Assembly: GCA_031291845.1 (NCBI GenBank)
Contig: JARLIH010000398.1
Coordinates: forward strand, 1 to 63,682
Source of the DNA: Isosphaeraceae bacterium
GTDB lineage: Bacteria; Planctomycetota; Planctomycetia; Isosphaerales; Isosphaeraceae
DNA: 63,682 nt
Reading direction: 5' to 3'
Positions 49,488 through 58,159 of this stretch are shown here, one piece after another. A program made the translations under genes and the position numbers. Position 1 is the stretch's first letter. Each line of letters begins with the position of its first letter. A model generated the notes under the pieces. That model was given only the letters and a program-made list of their open reading frames with translations. It was not told the DNA's origin and made no database searches.

Positions 49488-51410
49488 ATGTGGATGAACA
49501 TGAGTCGGCATCGGGCCGCACAAGCAGCGGCCGGTCTTTTGTTCGTGACGGCGCTCGCCTTATGGGGCGGGCGGGCCTTCTCGCAGAAACCTTCGGCCGG
49601 CCCCGCGGCCGGCCCTGCGCCGAGCCGGGACGCGGTATTCGGCACCTTGCAGCGCGAGCCAATCGCCGGACAGTTGTTCTGGCTCGACGTTAAGTTCACG
49701 CGGTTCGTCTTCGGCGGTGATGACTTCCCCGAATTCGACTTCGCCCGTCCTGACTATGTTCGCTCTGTACTCGGCCCCTACCGCCTCGATGCCACCTTCT
49801 ATGACCAAACGTTGCGCGAGGTACGATCGGCCGCCAAGCCCGGGCGCTACGGTGCGGTCGTCCGAGGCACGTTCGACTCCGGTGTCACGCTGAAGCGATA
49901 CGTCACCCTTTTCCGGCAGCCCGACGAACTGGCCGACCTCGACTGGTGGCGCTGGGCCGGAGACCGGACCGCTGCGCACGACGCGACCTCTATCGAGCTT
50001 CCCCCGGAACTGGGCATCAAGCCGGACGTCGCCAAGAAGCATGCCCGGAACGTTGCGACCTATGTGAAGTTCGGCTTCTACGAAGACCTCTACACGCGGC
50101 CCTATTCCGGCCGTTTTCTCGCCTCCTTGTATGAGAGCACGCCGGATGACAGCTCCGCCAGCGATGCCGACGATGCAATTGCGCGCGATCGCCAGTGGTG
50201 GGTCTCGCTAAAGCGCAGGCTGGAGGGGCTCGACGGGAAGTTCCCCGGGCGGTATGACGGCCCTACCGTAGCGGATGGAGCCGCGACTGTGCTCCGGGCC
50301 GGCACGTCGGCCGAAGCCGGACTCGGCGCAGAGCTGAACGACGCGCTGGGCGATGTCTATACCGACCTGGTCACGAAGACCGGCGAAACCTTCACCGTCG
50401 CCGTCGCCCGTGATGGTGTGCTCTGCTTCGACAAGGCATACGGCGCAGGCGGTGCCAACGCGGCTGCGACGTCCCGGCTTAGCCACGTCGCGTCGATCAA
50501 CAAAGTCATGACCGGCGTTGCGGTCATGATGCTCGTGGACCGCGGGTTGATCAACCTGGACGACGACATCACGCGCTACTTCCCCTCGCTCTCCGACGTG
50601 AAGCTGGCGCGGCCGATCACCGTCCGCCACTTGTTGACGCACACCAGCGGCCTGCCTGACTTATGCATCGACGAAGTGAACGACCTGGAGCAGGTGCTGC
50701 GGGTCTACATGCCCTATGCAAACGTCGGCCAGCGCTTCGAGTATTGCGAGACCGGCTATGGGCTCGCCGGCAAGATCGTGGAGAACGTCACGGGCACGGT
50801 TTTTCCAAAGTTCCTTAAATCCCATGTTCTCGACCCGCTCGGCATGAAGGATACCCAGGTGCGTGGGGCGGAGTCCGATGCATACAGCACGGCGAAGGAC
50901 CTCGCATACCTCGGCCAGATGATCTTGAACAAGGGGACGTACGGCGGCAAGCGGTTCTTTGGCCCGGCGACGTACGAGAAGATGCTCCCGCAACGGCTCA
51001 CATCCATCCTGGGGCCGGATACTGGCGTGGTCCAGGGAATCGGGCTCCATCCGCTCAACGTGCGGTCGATCTTCAGCAAGGCGGGACCGACACCGGCAAT
51101 CGCCTTCTCGCCGAACGCCTCGAACAAGGAGCTCGGGTTTGGGAACGTGATCGGTCACGGGTCGGTCTCGCGCTCCGTGTTCGCGCTCGACCTGGATAAG
51201 AAGCTCGTGTACACCGTGGCGAGCGACAACAAGGGAGACGGCTTCCGCGATGTGCTGAACGCGAGCCCACACTCGGTCAAAGGCCTCAAGGGGAAGAACG
51301 CTCGGGCACTGTTGGGCCAATCGTTTGAGGCGCGCAAGACCACGGAGAAGGAGGTCGACGATTTCCAGTTGCGTGCGGTGAAGGTTCTGGGCGGCCGGCT
51401 CTCGCGCTAG
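49488..51410 (+). CDS. Exported serine hydrolase (class C beta-lactamase/DD-peptidase family) with large N-terminal domain
   Basis: A 640-residue protein with an N-terminal signal (AAGLLFVTALALWGG) and an extra N-terminal region to about 280 that I do not recognise. The catalytic domain has SINK (the SxxK nucleophile), YCETGYG at the YxN position and GHGSVS at the HTG/KTG position. The YxN Asn is Glu, and the third motif is altered. LLTHTSGLPDL is a family signature. It could be an esterase or peptidase acting on the cluster's product or on the wall. It lies 89 bases after the ATP-grasp gene. Confidence 0.8.
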   Translation: MWMNMSRHRAAQAAAGLLFVTALALWGGRAFSQKPSAGPAAGPAPSRDAVFGTLQREPIAGQLFWLDVKFTRFVFGGDDFPEFDFARPDYVRSVLGPYRLDATFYDQTLREVRSAAKPGRYGAVVRGTFDSGVTLKRYVTLFRQPDELADLDWWRWAGDRTAAHDATSIELPPELGIKPDVAKKHARNVATYVKFGFYEDLYTRPYSGRFLASLYESTPDDSSASDADDAIARDRQWWVSLKRRLEGLDGKFPGRYDGPTVADGAATVLRAGTSAEAGLGAELNDALGDVYTDLVTKTGETFTVAVARDGVLCFDKAYGAGGANAAATSRLSHVASINKVMTGVAVMMLVDRGLINLDDDITRYFPSLSDVKLARPITVRHLLTHTSGLPDLCIDEVNDLEQVLRVYMPYANVGQRFEYCETGYGLAGKIVENVTGTVFPKFLKSHVLDPLGMKDTQVRGAESDAYSTAKDLAYLGQMILNKGTYGGKRFFGPATYEKMLPQRLTSILGPDTGVVQGIGLHPLNVRSIFSKAGPTPAIAFSPNASNKELGFGNVIGHGSVSRSVFALDLDKKLVYTVASDNKGDGFRDVLNASPHSVKGLKGKNARALLGQSFEARKTTEKEVDDFQLRAVKVLGGRLSR

Positions 51411-51527
51411 GTCCACCAACGATCGGGCGCGGGCGCCGGGCCTTATCCCGTGCACCTGCGCCCGAGCCCGCATCGTCCCGGGGATGGTTACCAAACGCGG
51501 CACACTGGCATGATGAGGTGGGAAGGT

Positions 51528-52286
51528 ATGGCTCGACCTCAAACGATATCGCGCATCGGGATCGTGGGAGGGGGGCGCCTCGGGGGCGTGCTGGCCCGGC
51601 GCTTGTGCCGTTTCTACCGGCTCGACGTCCACGACCGCGTCGACTGCGTCGAGGCAGACGTTGCCGCACGCTGTAGGGCACGTCGCGCTTCGTTCCCCGA
51701 TTTATGTGCCGCGTGCGAGGTCGTCCTCCTGTGCGTTTCCGCGCTGGAGGTCGAACGGCTCCTCTCCGAGGCGCCGGCATCATCCCCCTTATTCGTGAGC
51801 CTGGCGACCGAGCTGGACCATGAAGCCGCCACCCGCCGGCCAGGCGTCGCGCGGCGCAGGCTCGTCGCGCTCAAGCTGATCGGGCAGTTTCGTGCCTTGG
51901 AAGAAGGGTTGCCGGCATTGTTCGTGACGCTCCACCGGGGCGAGGCGGAGCTTGCCGTGCTGAGACAAATCTTCGCAACCATCGGACCCATCGAGATCGG
52001 CGACGACCGGTGGGTGAACACCTTGAACCGTACCGCCACCGCGGCGGCGTTGCGGCTCTGCGAAGAGTTCCGGACCCTGTTCGCCGGTCAGAACGTGCCC
52101 CACGATTGGGTCGACGCCGCGCTCAAGGGCGTGCTGGTCGGGACCGTTCTCGACGACCCGCCCGCGCGCGACAACAGCTACACGAGCGCCCTCCTGCGCC
52201 AATGCCCTGCACCTCCAGGCCTGGCCGATTGGCTTGAATGGGTCAGCCGATCGGCCCAGACCACTCCGGCCGGTCAAGCTCGCTGA
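51528..52286 (+). CDS. ProC-like NAD(P)-binding protein
   Basis: A 252-residue protein with a dinucleotide-binding N-terminus (RIGIVGGGRLGGVLARRL, 9-26) and the F420-oxidoreductase/ProC fold pattern (VVLLCVSALEVERLL, then SLATELDH). The C-terminal half has a helical dimerisation region. It may reduce a cyclic imine or a keto group, but known pyrroline-reductase active-site motifs are not clear. ATG 51528 follows GGTGGGAAGG. It could belong to the second cluster, as the end of its operon, or be separate. Confidence 0.6.
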   Translation: MARPQTISRIGIVGGGRLGGVLARRLCRFYRLDVHDRVDCVEADVAARCRARRASFPDLCAACEVVLLCVSALEVERLLSEAPASSPLFVSLATELDHEAATRRPGVARRRLVALKLIGQFRALEEGLPALFVTLHRGEAELAVLRQIFATIGPIEIGDDRWVNTLNRTATAAALRLCEEFRTLFAGQNVPHDWVDAALKGVLVGTVLDDPPARDNSYTSALLRQCPAPPGLADWLEWVSRSAQTTPAGQAR

Positions 52287-52434
52287 CCGAGCTTCGAGTG
52301 ACGATTCAGGAGGCTCTCGACCAGCGTTGAGTGCCTTGGACCCTGCGTCAAGATCGCCTCATCGTGCGCGGACTTACAAACGAGCCTACCTCCGGTACGC
52401 CCCCGAATCGACCACCGGCGTGCCACGAAACCGG

Positions 52435-53544
52435 CTACGATGGTGAAAGGACCGATGGGCGAACGGTAACCGAGCCCCGTTTCGCGGACGCGCGGAAAGA
52501 CTTCCAGGAAAGCTTGTATTTTTTCATTTTTTCGTGGAAGTTGCGTTCGCTCAAACCCGAGCACGCGGCCGCACGGCTGATAATGCCACCGCAACTGTGC
52601 AAAACCGAGGTCAGGTAGGATCGCTCGAACTGATCGATTGCGAGCGCCTTAGCATCATGGAACGAGATGGGCGAACCGCGTACGGTGAGGGTATCGGTGG
52701 CTGCAAGAATTTCCGGTGTCAGGTCGTCGAGGGAAATGGTCGAAGACTCGCAGAGAACGACGGCCCGTTGAATGACATTCTCGAGCTCACGAACGTTTCC
52801 TGGAAAGTCGTAACGGAGTAGCGCCGCCTCGGCCTCCTTGCTGATCCGTTGGTCCCTCTTGCCGTACATTTCGCCGAACCGGCGGAGAAAATGGGCGACT
52901 AACAAGGGAATATCCCCCTTGCGGTCCCGTAAGGGGGGTAATTCGAGGCGGATGACATTCAACCGATAGTACAAGTCCTGGCGGAACTTGCCCGAATCGA
53001 CCATCGGCCGGAGGTCCTCATTCGTCGCGGCGATAATGCGGATGTCGCAATGCCGGTTTTCGCTCAGACCGACCGGCTTATATTCACCCGACTGGAGAAC
53101 ACGGAGCAGTTTCGCCTGGCACATCTTGCTCATCTCGGAGATCTCATCGAGGAAGATCGTTCCCCCGTCGGCTGCTCCGAAAACGCCGACCCGGTTCAGG
53201 TCCGCCCCAGTGAAGGCCCCCTTGGCATGACCGAAGAGCTCCGACTCCAGCAGTCCCTCCGAAATCGCCCCGCTGTTGACGGCAAGGAACGGAGCATTAC
53301 ACCGCGAGCTGTGTTGGTAGACGTAACGTGCGACACACTCCTTGCCCGTGCCGCTCTCGCCGGTGATCAGAACTGTCGCCGCCGTGTCAGCCACGCGTTC
53401 TAGCATGCTAAGCAGACTTAGAATTTTTTTATCTTTGCCGATAATCGCACACGGAAGGACACGGCAAGATGGCCGTGACGATGCGCGTGAGATGGACTCC
53501 GGTGGCTGAAGGTTTCCAGGAGACACGGTGTGAACGAGAGCCAT
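52435..53544 (-). CDS. Sigma-54-dependent transcriptional activator lacking a sensor domain
   Basis: A 369-residue AAA+ activator. Walker A GESGTGKE (62-69), the sigma-54 contact loop GAFTGA (109-114), Walker B TIFLDE (129-134) and the FPGNVRELENVIQRA block are intact, and a Fis-type helix-turn-helix ends the protein. There is no receiver, GAF or PAS domain: only about 30 residues precede the AAA+ domain. ATG 53544 is chosen since the upstream 46 codons are Arg/Cys-rich and unconserved. It is divergent from a receiver-like gene at 54356 that could supply the missing input. Confidence 0.88.
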   Translation of the reverse strand: MALVHTVSPGNLQPPESISRASSRPSCRVLPCAIIGKDKKILSLLSMLERVADTAATVLITGESGTGKECVARYVYQHSSRCNAPFLAVNSGAISEGLLESELFGHAKGAFTGADLNRVGVFGAADGGTIFLDEISEMSKMCQAKLLRVLQSGEYKPVGLSENRHCDIRIIAATNEDLRPMVDSGKFRQDLYYRLNVIRLELPPLRDRKGDIPLLVAHFLRRFGEMYGKRDQRISKEAEAALLRYDFPGNVRELENVIQRAVVLCESSTISLDDLTPEILAATDTLTVRGSPISFHDAKALAIDQFERSYLTSVLHSCGGIISRAAACSGLSERNFHEKMKKYKLSWKSFRASAKRGSVTVRPSVLSPS

Positions 53545-54355
53545 GTTCGCTCCTACGGGAATCGCGCAGTTACGCTTCGAGCACACGACCTCCGTGTCCC
53601 TCCCAGGGTCCTTCTTCCGAGTTGCACGGCAAACGGCTCGCACGCGAGGGAATGGACGTTGTGAGCAAGCCGGCAGCGACAATCGCTATTGCGTTCGAGG
53701 AGCTGTAGAAAGGAACAGCTCGCTACCTCATTTGCGCACCTGCCGCCTGGCTGGCCGACATCCGCGCGAGCGAAAATGGGACTCAAACACCCAACAGACT
53801 ACAAGAATGCTCAGGAGAAGCAACTCCTGAGCCATGACGAGACGTCCGAGATAAGCCGACATCATTCGCCCGGAAGAAACGGCTACCTGCCTCACGCCCT
53901 TGAGTTCGCGGCGCGACTAACCGTCTTCGTAGTCCGTCCCGAACCTGCTGCGCTCTTCCGGAAATCGTGATCGACCTGTCCGGAAAACGAATGCCTAGCC
54001 CTAACGACGAAGTGTAGTCTCTCACTGCTCGTTCTGGGACGCAGTATCTGACCGATGTGCCCTCGTTTTTGAGCCAACGGCCGATTCTGGATCCGCAGTT
54101 TGAGTCAGGATTTGCTGCTTTGCATGCCTGCATCGGCGAGGTCGTCCCCTCCCCAATCGCAACGCATCGGCGCCAGTTATGACGACGCAACGTTCGAATC
54201 GCAAGAGAATTACACACGACAGTGGTGATGGCGCCGAGCGCTCGCTTCTGCTTCGGCACGGCGAATGCTTCCCGCGAATTGACAACGACGGGCGAAGTTT
54301 TGAAGCACTAAACCATCCCCGTGTAAAGAAAGCGGTCAGGCAAGGTTCAAGTTTG
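53545..54355. other. Divergent region upstream of the sigma-54 activator and receiver-like gene
   Basis: About 810 bases without a gene I recognise. Frames on both strands (including - strand 53783-54259) look like chance ORFs. It should hold promoters for both flanking genes. I looked for GG-N10-GC sigma-54 sites and found none convincing. No repeat or RNA gene was recognised. Confidence 0.4.
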
Positions 54356-54820
54356 ATGAAAGGAGGGGCGCCTCGCGTGAAGCGGCATATCTGCTTGGCA
54401 GGATTCAACGTCTGTAACGACTGCCTGCTGATTTGTCATCTCAAAGAGCGCCATAAGGTCACTCTCATCGAGTCGTTCTCCGACGTGCTCGTAGAGAGCC
54501 GTCACGACCGGCCTGCAGTCGGATATAGGCTGAGGGGAATCCTTGCCTCGGTCGACGTCCTCGTCCTGGATAGTGTTTCCAAGAGCAGGGAGAGTCCGAC
54601 TCGACGGTCCTTCAGCCGGCTCGTGGACTTCCTGGACGTCGCTCGCACAACGTTCCCCGCGCTCTCGATCGTCCTCGTGGAAATGGCCCCCGAGGCTGAC
54701 GTGGAACGGAGGGCCAAGCTCTTCGAGGCCGGCGTCAAAGAGTACGTGGTTTACCCGTACGATTCGTCCGAAGTCCTGAGACTTATCCTCAAGCGCGTTC
54801 GCTCGACCCTGGTGGGATAG
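54356..54820 (+). CDS. Degenerate stand-alone receiver-like protein
   Basis: A 154-residue single-domain protein with the alternating helix/strand pattern of response-regulator receivers. ASVDVLVLDSVSKSRES places Asp72 at the phospho-acceptor position. The late conserved Lys is replaced: the strand-5 motif reads EYVVYPYDS where receivers have a Lys-Pro pair. The acidic pocket at strand 1 (HICLAGFN) lacks the Asp/Glu pair. So it is probably a pseudo-receiver that cannot be phosphorylated normally. It may regulate the sensorless sigma-54 activator divergent from it. ATG 54356 is preferred; the frame is open upstream to 54179. Confidence 0.55.
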   Translation: MKGGAPRVKRHICLAGFNVCNDCLLICHLKERHKVTLIESFSDVLVESRHDRPAVGYRLRGILASVDVLVLDSVSKSRESPTRRSFSRLVDFLDVARTTFPALSIVLVEMAPEADVERRAKLFEAGVKEYVVYPYDSSEVLRLILKRVRSTLVG

Positions 54821-54854
54821 GTGCTCCGGTTGTCTCGCCACGAGGTGCGTCAGA

Positions 54855-55880
54855 ATGCGACACCCCCGATTTGTCGGCGGTTGGATCTTTTCCGCAAGGA
54901 CCGACGCTCTCTTGTTCGGCATACCGTTCGTCGCCGGCTGGGCCATCCTGCTCTTGCACGCGTTCATCGACTTGAAAGAGCACCGAGTCCTGAACCGGTC
55001 GATCTTCGTAATCGCATTCGCGTGCGCAGCGTACCTCGATACTGCGCACTTGCTCTCGACCGCGTTCAAGAGCTACCTGGACCGCAACATACGCCGGCAG
55101 CAGGCAGTCTTGCTCTACCTGACGCCTCCCCTCATCGTGGCCGTTAGCGTCGCGGTCTACAAGACCCTGGGAATTCGATACAATCTCTATCTATTTGCTT
55201 ATTTTAACTTATATCATATTGTGAAGCAACAGTATGGCTGGATGGCTTTCGCCCGCAGGAAGGGCCATGAAGGACCGGGAATCGATTTCGCGCTGGACAG
55301 GAACACGCTCTACGCTTCGATGCTGCTCCCCGCGATTTGGACGCACTTGTTTCTGGAACCGAACGAGCGGCGGCTTCCGCTGCCCACCAGTCCGACGCTG
55401 GCCATGCTATGCGTCGCCCTCTTTCTGGCCGTGGTCGCCGTCTACGGTCTGAGGCAGGTTTGGAAGCTGATCGCCCGAGAAACGATCAACGCCGCGAAGC
55501 TTTTCATCGTGCTCTCCACCATGGCGACGTGGGGCGCCGTGATGTTCATCAAGTCGCCGTTCCTTCCTCTGATCGCGAGCCTGTACCATTCCGTGCCGTA
55601 CCTCGGCCTGGTTTATGTCAGCTCCCGGGGGAAATGGTTTTTTCCCAAGGCCGCAGACAGCGCCGGGCCAAGGGAGGGGCGACTTCTGTGTTACTTGCTT
55701 GTGGTACTCGTCACGGGGATACTGTGGTCGAAGACACTCCACGCCTTTGCGAAGGTTTCGACAGACTCCAGGCTCGGGGTTTCGCTCGTGATCCTCACGA
55801 ATGTCGTGCCTATCATGCATTACGTCATCGACGGAGTCGTCTGGAAACGGCGTTCGTATGACGTCCTCACCCACACCTGA
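54855..55880 (+). CDS. Multi-pass membrane protein, unknown function
   Basis: A 341-residue protein with about eight hydrophobic segments. Conserved-looking polar residues sit inside the membrane parts: AAYLDTAHLLST (about 58-69) and YHIVKQQYGWM (about 119-129), plus SLYHSVPYL later. His residues placed at helix faces recall metal-dependent membrane oxygenases, but no full His-box set is seen, so no function is assigned. It starts 34 bases after the receiver-like gene and may be co-transcribed. Its end overlaps by 14 bases the 3' end of the pseudogene on the other strand. Confidence 0.65.
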   Translation: MRHPRFVGGWIFSARTDALLFGIPFVAGWAILLLHAFIDLKEHRVLNRSIFVIAFACAAYLDTAHLLSTAFKSYLDRNIRRQQAVLLYLTPPLIVAVSVAVYKTLGIRYNLYLFAYFNLYHIVKQQYGWMAFARRKGHEGPGIDFALDRNTLYASMLLPAIWTHLFLEPNERRLPLPTSPTLAMLCVALFLAVVAVYGLRQVWKLIARETINAAKLFIVLSTMATWGAVMFIKSPFLPLIASLYHSVPYLGLVYVSSRGKWFFPKAADSAGPREGRLLCYLLVVLVTGILWSKTLHAFAKVSTDSRLGVSLVILTNVVPIMHYVIDGVVWKRRSYDVLTHT

Positions 55881-57033
55881 GGTCCGCGTTCACGAGCGTC
55901 TCGGTCAGCGGCACCATGGCTCGCTTGGCGTGATCGAGCACAAAGCCGCCCTTTCGCAGGTCTGGTGGCGCGCCCTTCAGCCGCACAGGCACGGCGCGGC
56001 CAGCCTGATCGTCAGCCTCCGATTGACCCTCGTGATATTCCGCATCCGTGTTGACGAGCCAGGGGTCGTAGGGACCCTGACCGAGCATGTTCCGCGCACA
56101 GAGCAAGCCCGTCACCATTGAGTGGTCTTGGTTGTTGTACTTGTGGAGCCCGTTGCGGCCGGCGAGGCCCAGGTTGGTCAGGCGTCCGAGCCACTGGCGG
56201 ATGAGCGCGAGGCGGTCGCGGTCGGCATCGTCCTAGACGGGATAGGCCTTGGGCACGCGGACAACACAGCCGTCGACCACCTTCTCCGCGCGGACGAGGC
56301 CGATCGCGTCGATCTCACGCCGGCCTAGCGCGATCAGGTCGGTATCGGAACTTGCCCACAAGTCATCTCCTTCGGAGCAGAAGTACTCGAGGCCGAGGCT
56401 CGTCGTGTCCAGGTTGGGAACCAGGTCGGGCGACCAGTTCTTGAAGTTCTGGACGCGGCCGACTCGCACCTTCGGCTCGTGGATATAAATCGAGTTGTCG
56501 GGGAAGGTATCAGACTGCTTGACGATCAGCACGACGACGAGGAAAACGCGGTATTTCAAGTTCAAGGCCGCATCAAGCACGTCCGACGGCGGTGCGGGCC
56601 GAAGGACCCGGAGGAGCCCCCCACAGGCAGCGTGGAGAGAAAGTGACGACCCGTGTAGATGAATTCTTGGCCCGCGGCGTCGGCCGCCACGAAGGCGGTA
56701 ACTCGCGCGCCATCGTGCTCGAAGCGCACGACCCGACGATCCTGCACGACCGCTCCTTTGCCGTCGACTACGCGGTCACGGACCGCCTTCCACATTTGGC
56801 CCGGTCCCAGCCGAGCGTAGCAGAACTAGTCGACCAGCGTTTTGATCACTGGGCCTGCCGGTCTCATTCCCGCTCCGAGCAGTGCCGTGACGACGGCCCT
56901 GCCAAGGCTCAATCCTTGGATTCGCTGCGCGGCCCAGTCCGCCGAGATTTCGCTGGTCGACATGCCCCAGACCTGCTCCGTGTAGGTCTTGAAGAGGTCT
57001 CGGCGGTTGTCGGTACAGGAGTTCGGGGATCAG
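55867..57033 (-). pseudogene. Eroded FAD-dependent oxidoreductase (UDP-galactopyranose-mutase/protoporphyrinogen-oxidase-like)
   Basis: Translating the - strand gives clear pieces of this family spread over frames: LFKTYTEQVWGMSTSEISAD, then IKTLVD-stop-FCYARLGPGQMW, then a frame change between about 56560 and 56640, then NLKYRVFLVVVL to RVPKAYPV-stop-DDADRDRL, then LHKYNNQDHSMVTGLLCARN and DPWLVNTDAEYHEG. Amber stops lie at 56826-56828 and 56233-56235. The N-terminal FAD-binding GxGxxG part is missing; the preceding gene ends at 57052. So it is truncated, frameshifted and contains two stops. It probably once acted with the envelope-sugar operon of which it is the last gene. Confidence 0.85.
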
Positions 57034-57051
57034 GCCGTGGCACGGGAATGC

Positions 57052-58032
57052 CTACCGGCCGAGGCGGCCGCTCTGCCGCAGCACGATAAGCGCGTCGGTC
57101 GTGAGATAAGCATTCGCTGCGCCGATCTTGGCAGCTTCCCAGCGTACCGGCGTGTAGCGGTGCACTCGTTGCTGGCTGTGATGGTATTCCTTGCGGTCGG
57201 CCTTGAACCCCTCTCCGTCCACGTAGCGCGACTCCAGGAGGTCGAGGGCGGCGGCGCACCGAGGGTCGCCGAGCAGGCCCCCTTCGCCAAGGACCTTCAG
57301 GCCAAACAGATAAGTGTAAAAGTAGAAGTAAGGATAAGCCAGACGCACGAAATCTTCGTCGATGATCTCGCCATTGCTCAGACGAAACAGCAACCTGCGC
57401 GACAGCAACACCTCGCTAGCCCGCTGGATCGCGCCGGCCGTATCCGGCGCACCCGGTGTCCGGCCATACGCAATCAGGCCTCGGAGCGCAACGACCGTGT
57501 GATTGAACGACGATTTGTGTGCCTTGCGGCTCTTGTCGCAGTTCCACCCTCCGTCCGGCCATTGAAACTCCAGCAAGTCCGCGACGACCTTGCCGACTCG
57601 CGTTGTCGCCAATCCGAGGTTCACAAGCGCGAAAACGACGTTACCCTGCATCGACGCGTGAATCCGCCACAGCCCGTTGATCAGACGGTCCGCTCGCGCT
57701 TCCGGTCCCTCCTCCCCCAGAATCCAGTCGAGCACCTGCTCGCGGAGCGGCTGCAAAGCTTCATCCTGCCGCGGATACATAATTTCGGCGAGCGCGACGA
57801 GGACCCAGTGCGCGCCGTTCCATTTCGTGTACGGCGCTACGGGAATCGTGCCGTCGTCCCGCCGGCCGGACAGTAACTCGCGAACCAGCGGACACTCCCG
57901 GATCTCGCGCTCGAGTCGGACGACGTCGCGCTTCGGTGGCGGCTCTTCGAGCACTTGCGTCAGCACCTTCAGACGTACGATCGGGTTCTCCAACGCAAGC
58001 AGCCGGTCGATGACCTTCGAGTATCGCGACAT
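57052..58032 (-). CDS. Alpha/alpha-toroid (squalene-cyclase/prenyltransferase-like) repeat protein
   Basis: A 326-residue helical protein. FQWPDGGWNCDK (156-167) is a QW-like repeat typical of the squalene/hopene-cyclase and prenyltransferase toroids. Repeated LLEFQWPDG-like helices, ADRLINGLWRIHASM and EYHHSQQRVHRYTPVRW follow. The catalytic DxDD acid motif of hopene cyclases is not seen. The protein is half the size of a cyclase, so it is likely a non-cyclase toroid or a partner enzyme. ATG 58032 starts MSRYSKVIDRLLALENP; the frame is open 106 codons upstream without family features. It is followed by the pseudogene. Confidence 0.65.
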   Translation of the reverse strand: MSRYSKVIDRLLALENPIVRLKVLTQVLEEPPPKRDVVRLEREIRECPLVRELLSGRRDDGTIPVAPYTKWNGAHWVLVALAEIMYPRQDEALQPLREQVLDWILGEEGPEARADRLINGLWRIHASMQGNVVFALVNLGLATTRVGKVVADLLEFQWPDGGWNCDKSRKAHKSSFNHTVVALRGLIAYGRTPGAPDTAGAIQRASEVLLSRRLLFRLSNGEIIDEDFVRLAYPYFYFYTYLFGLKVLGEGGLLGDPRCAAALDLLESRYVDGEGFKADRKEYHHSQQRVHRYTPVRWEAAKIGAANAYLTTDALIVLRQSGRLGR

Positions 58033-58159
58033 CGTCAGACTCCTCGGCCTCAGGCCGACGCGATCGACTCCACTCGTCGCAGCCGGCAAAAGTGCGACAT
58101 GGAATTGCCGCGTTCGATATCCAGCAGGAACAAGAACGGCGACCGGCTCGTCGTCACAA

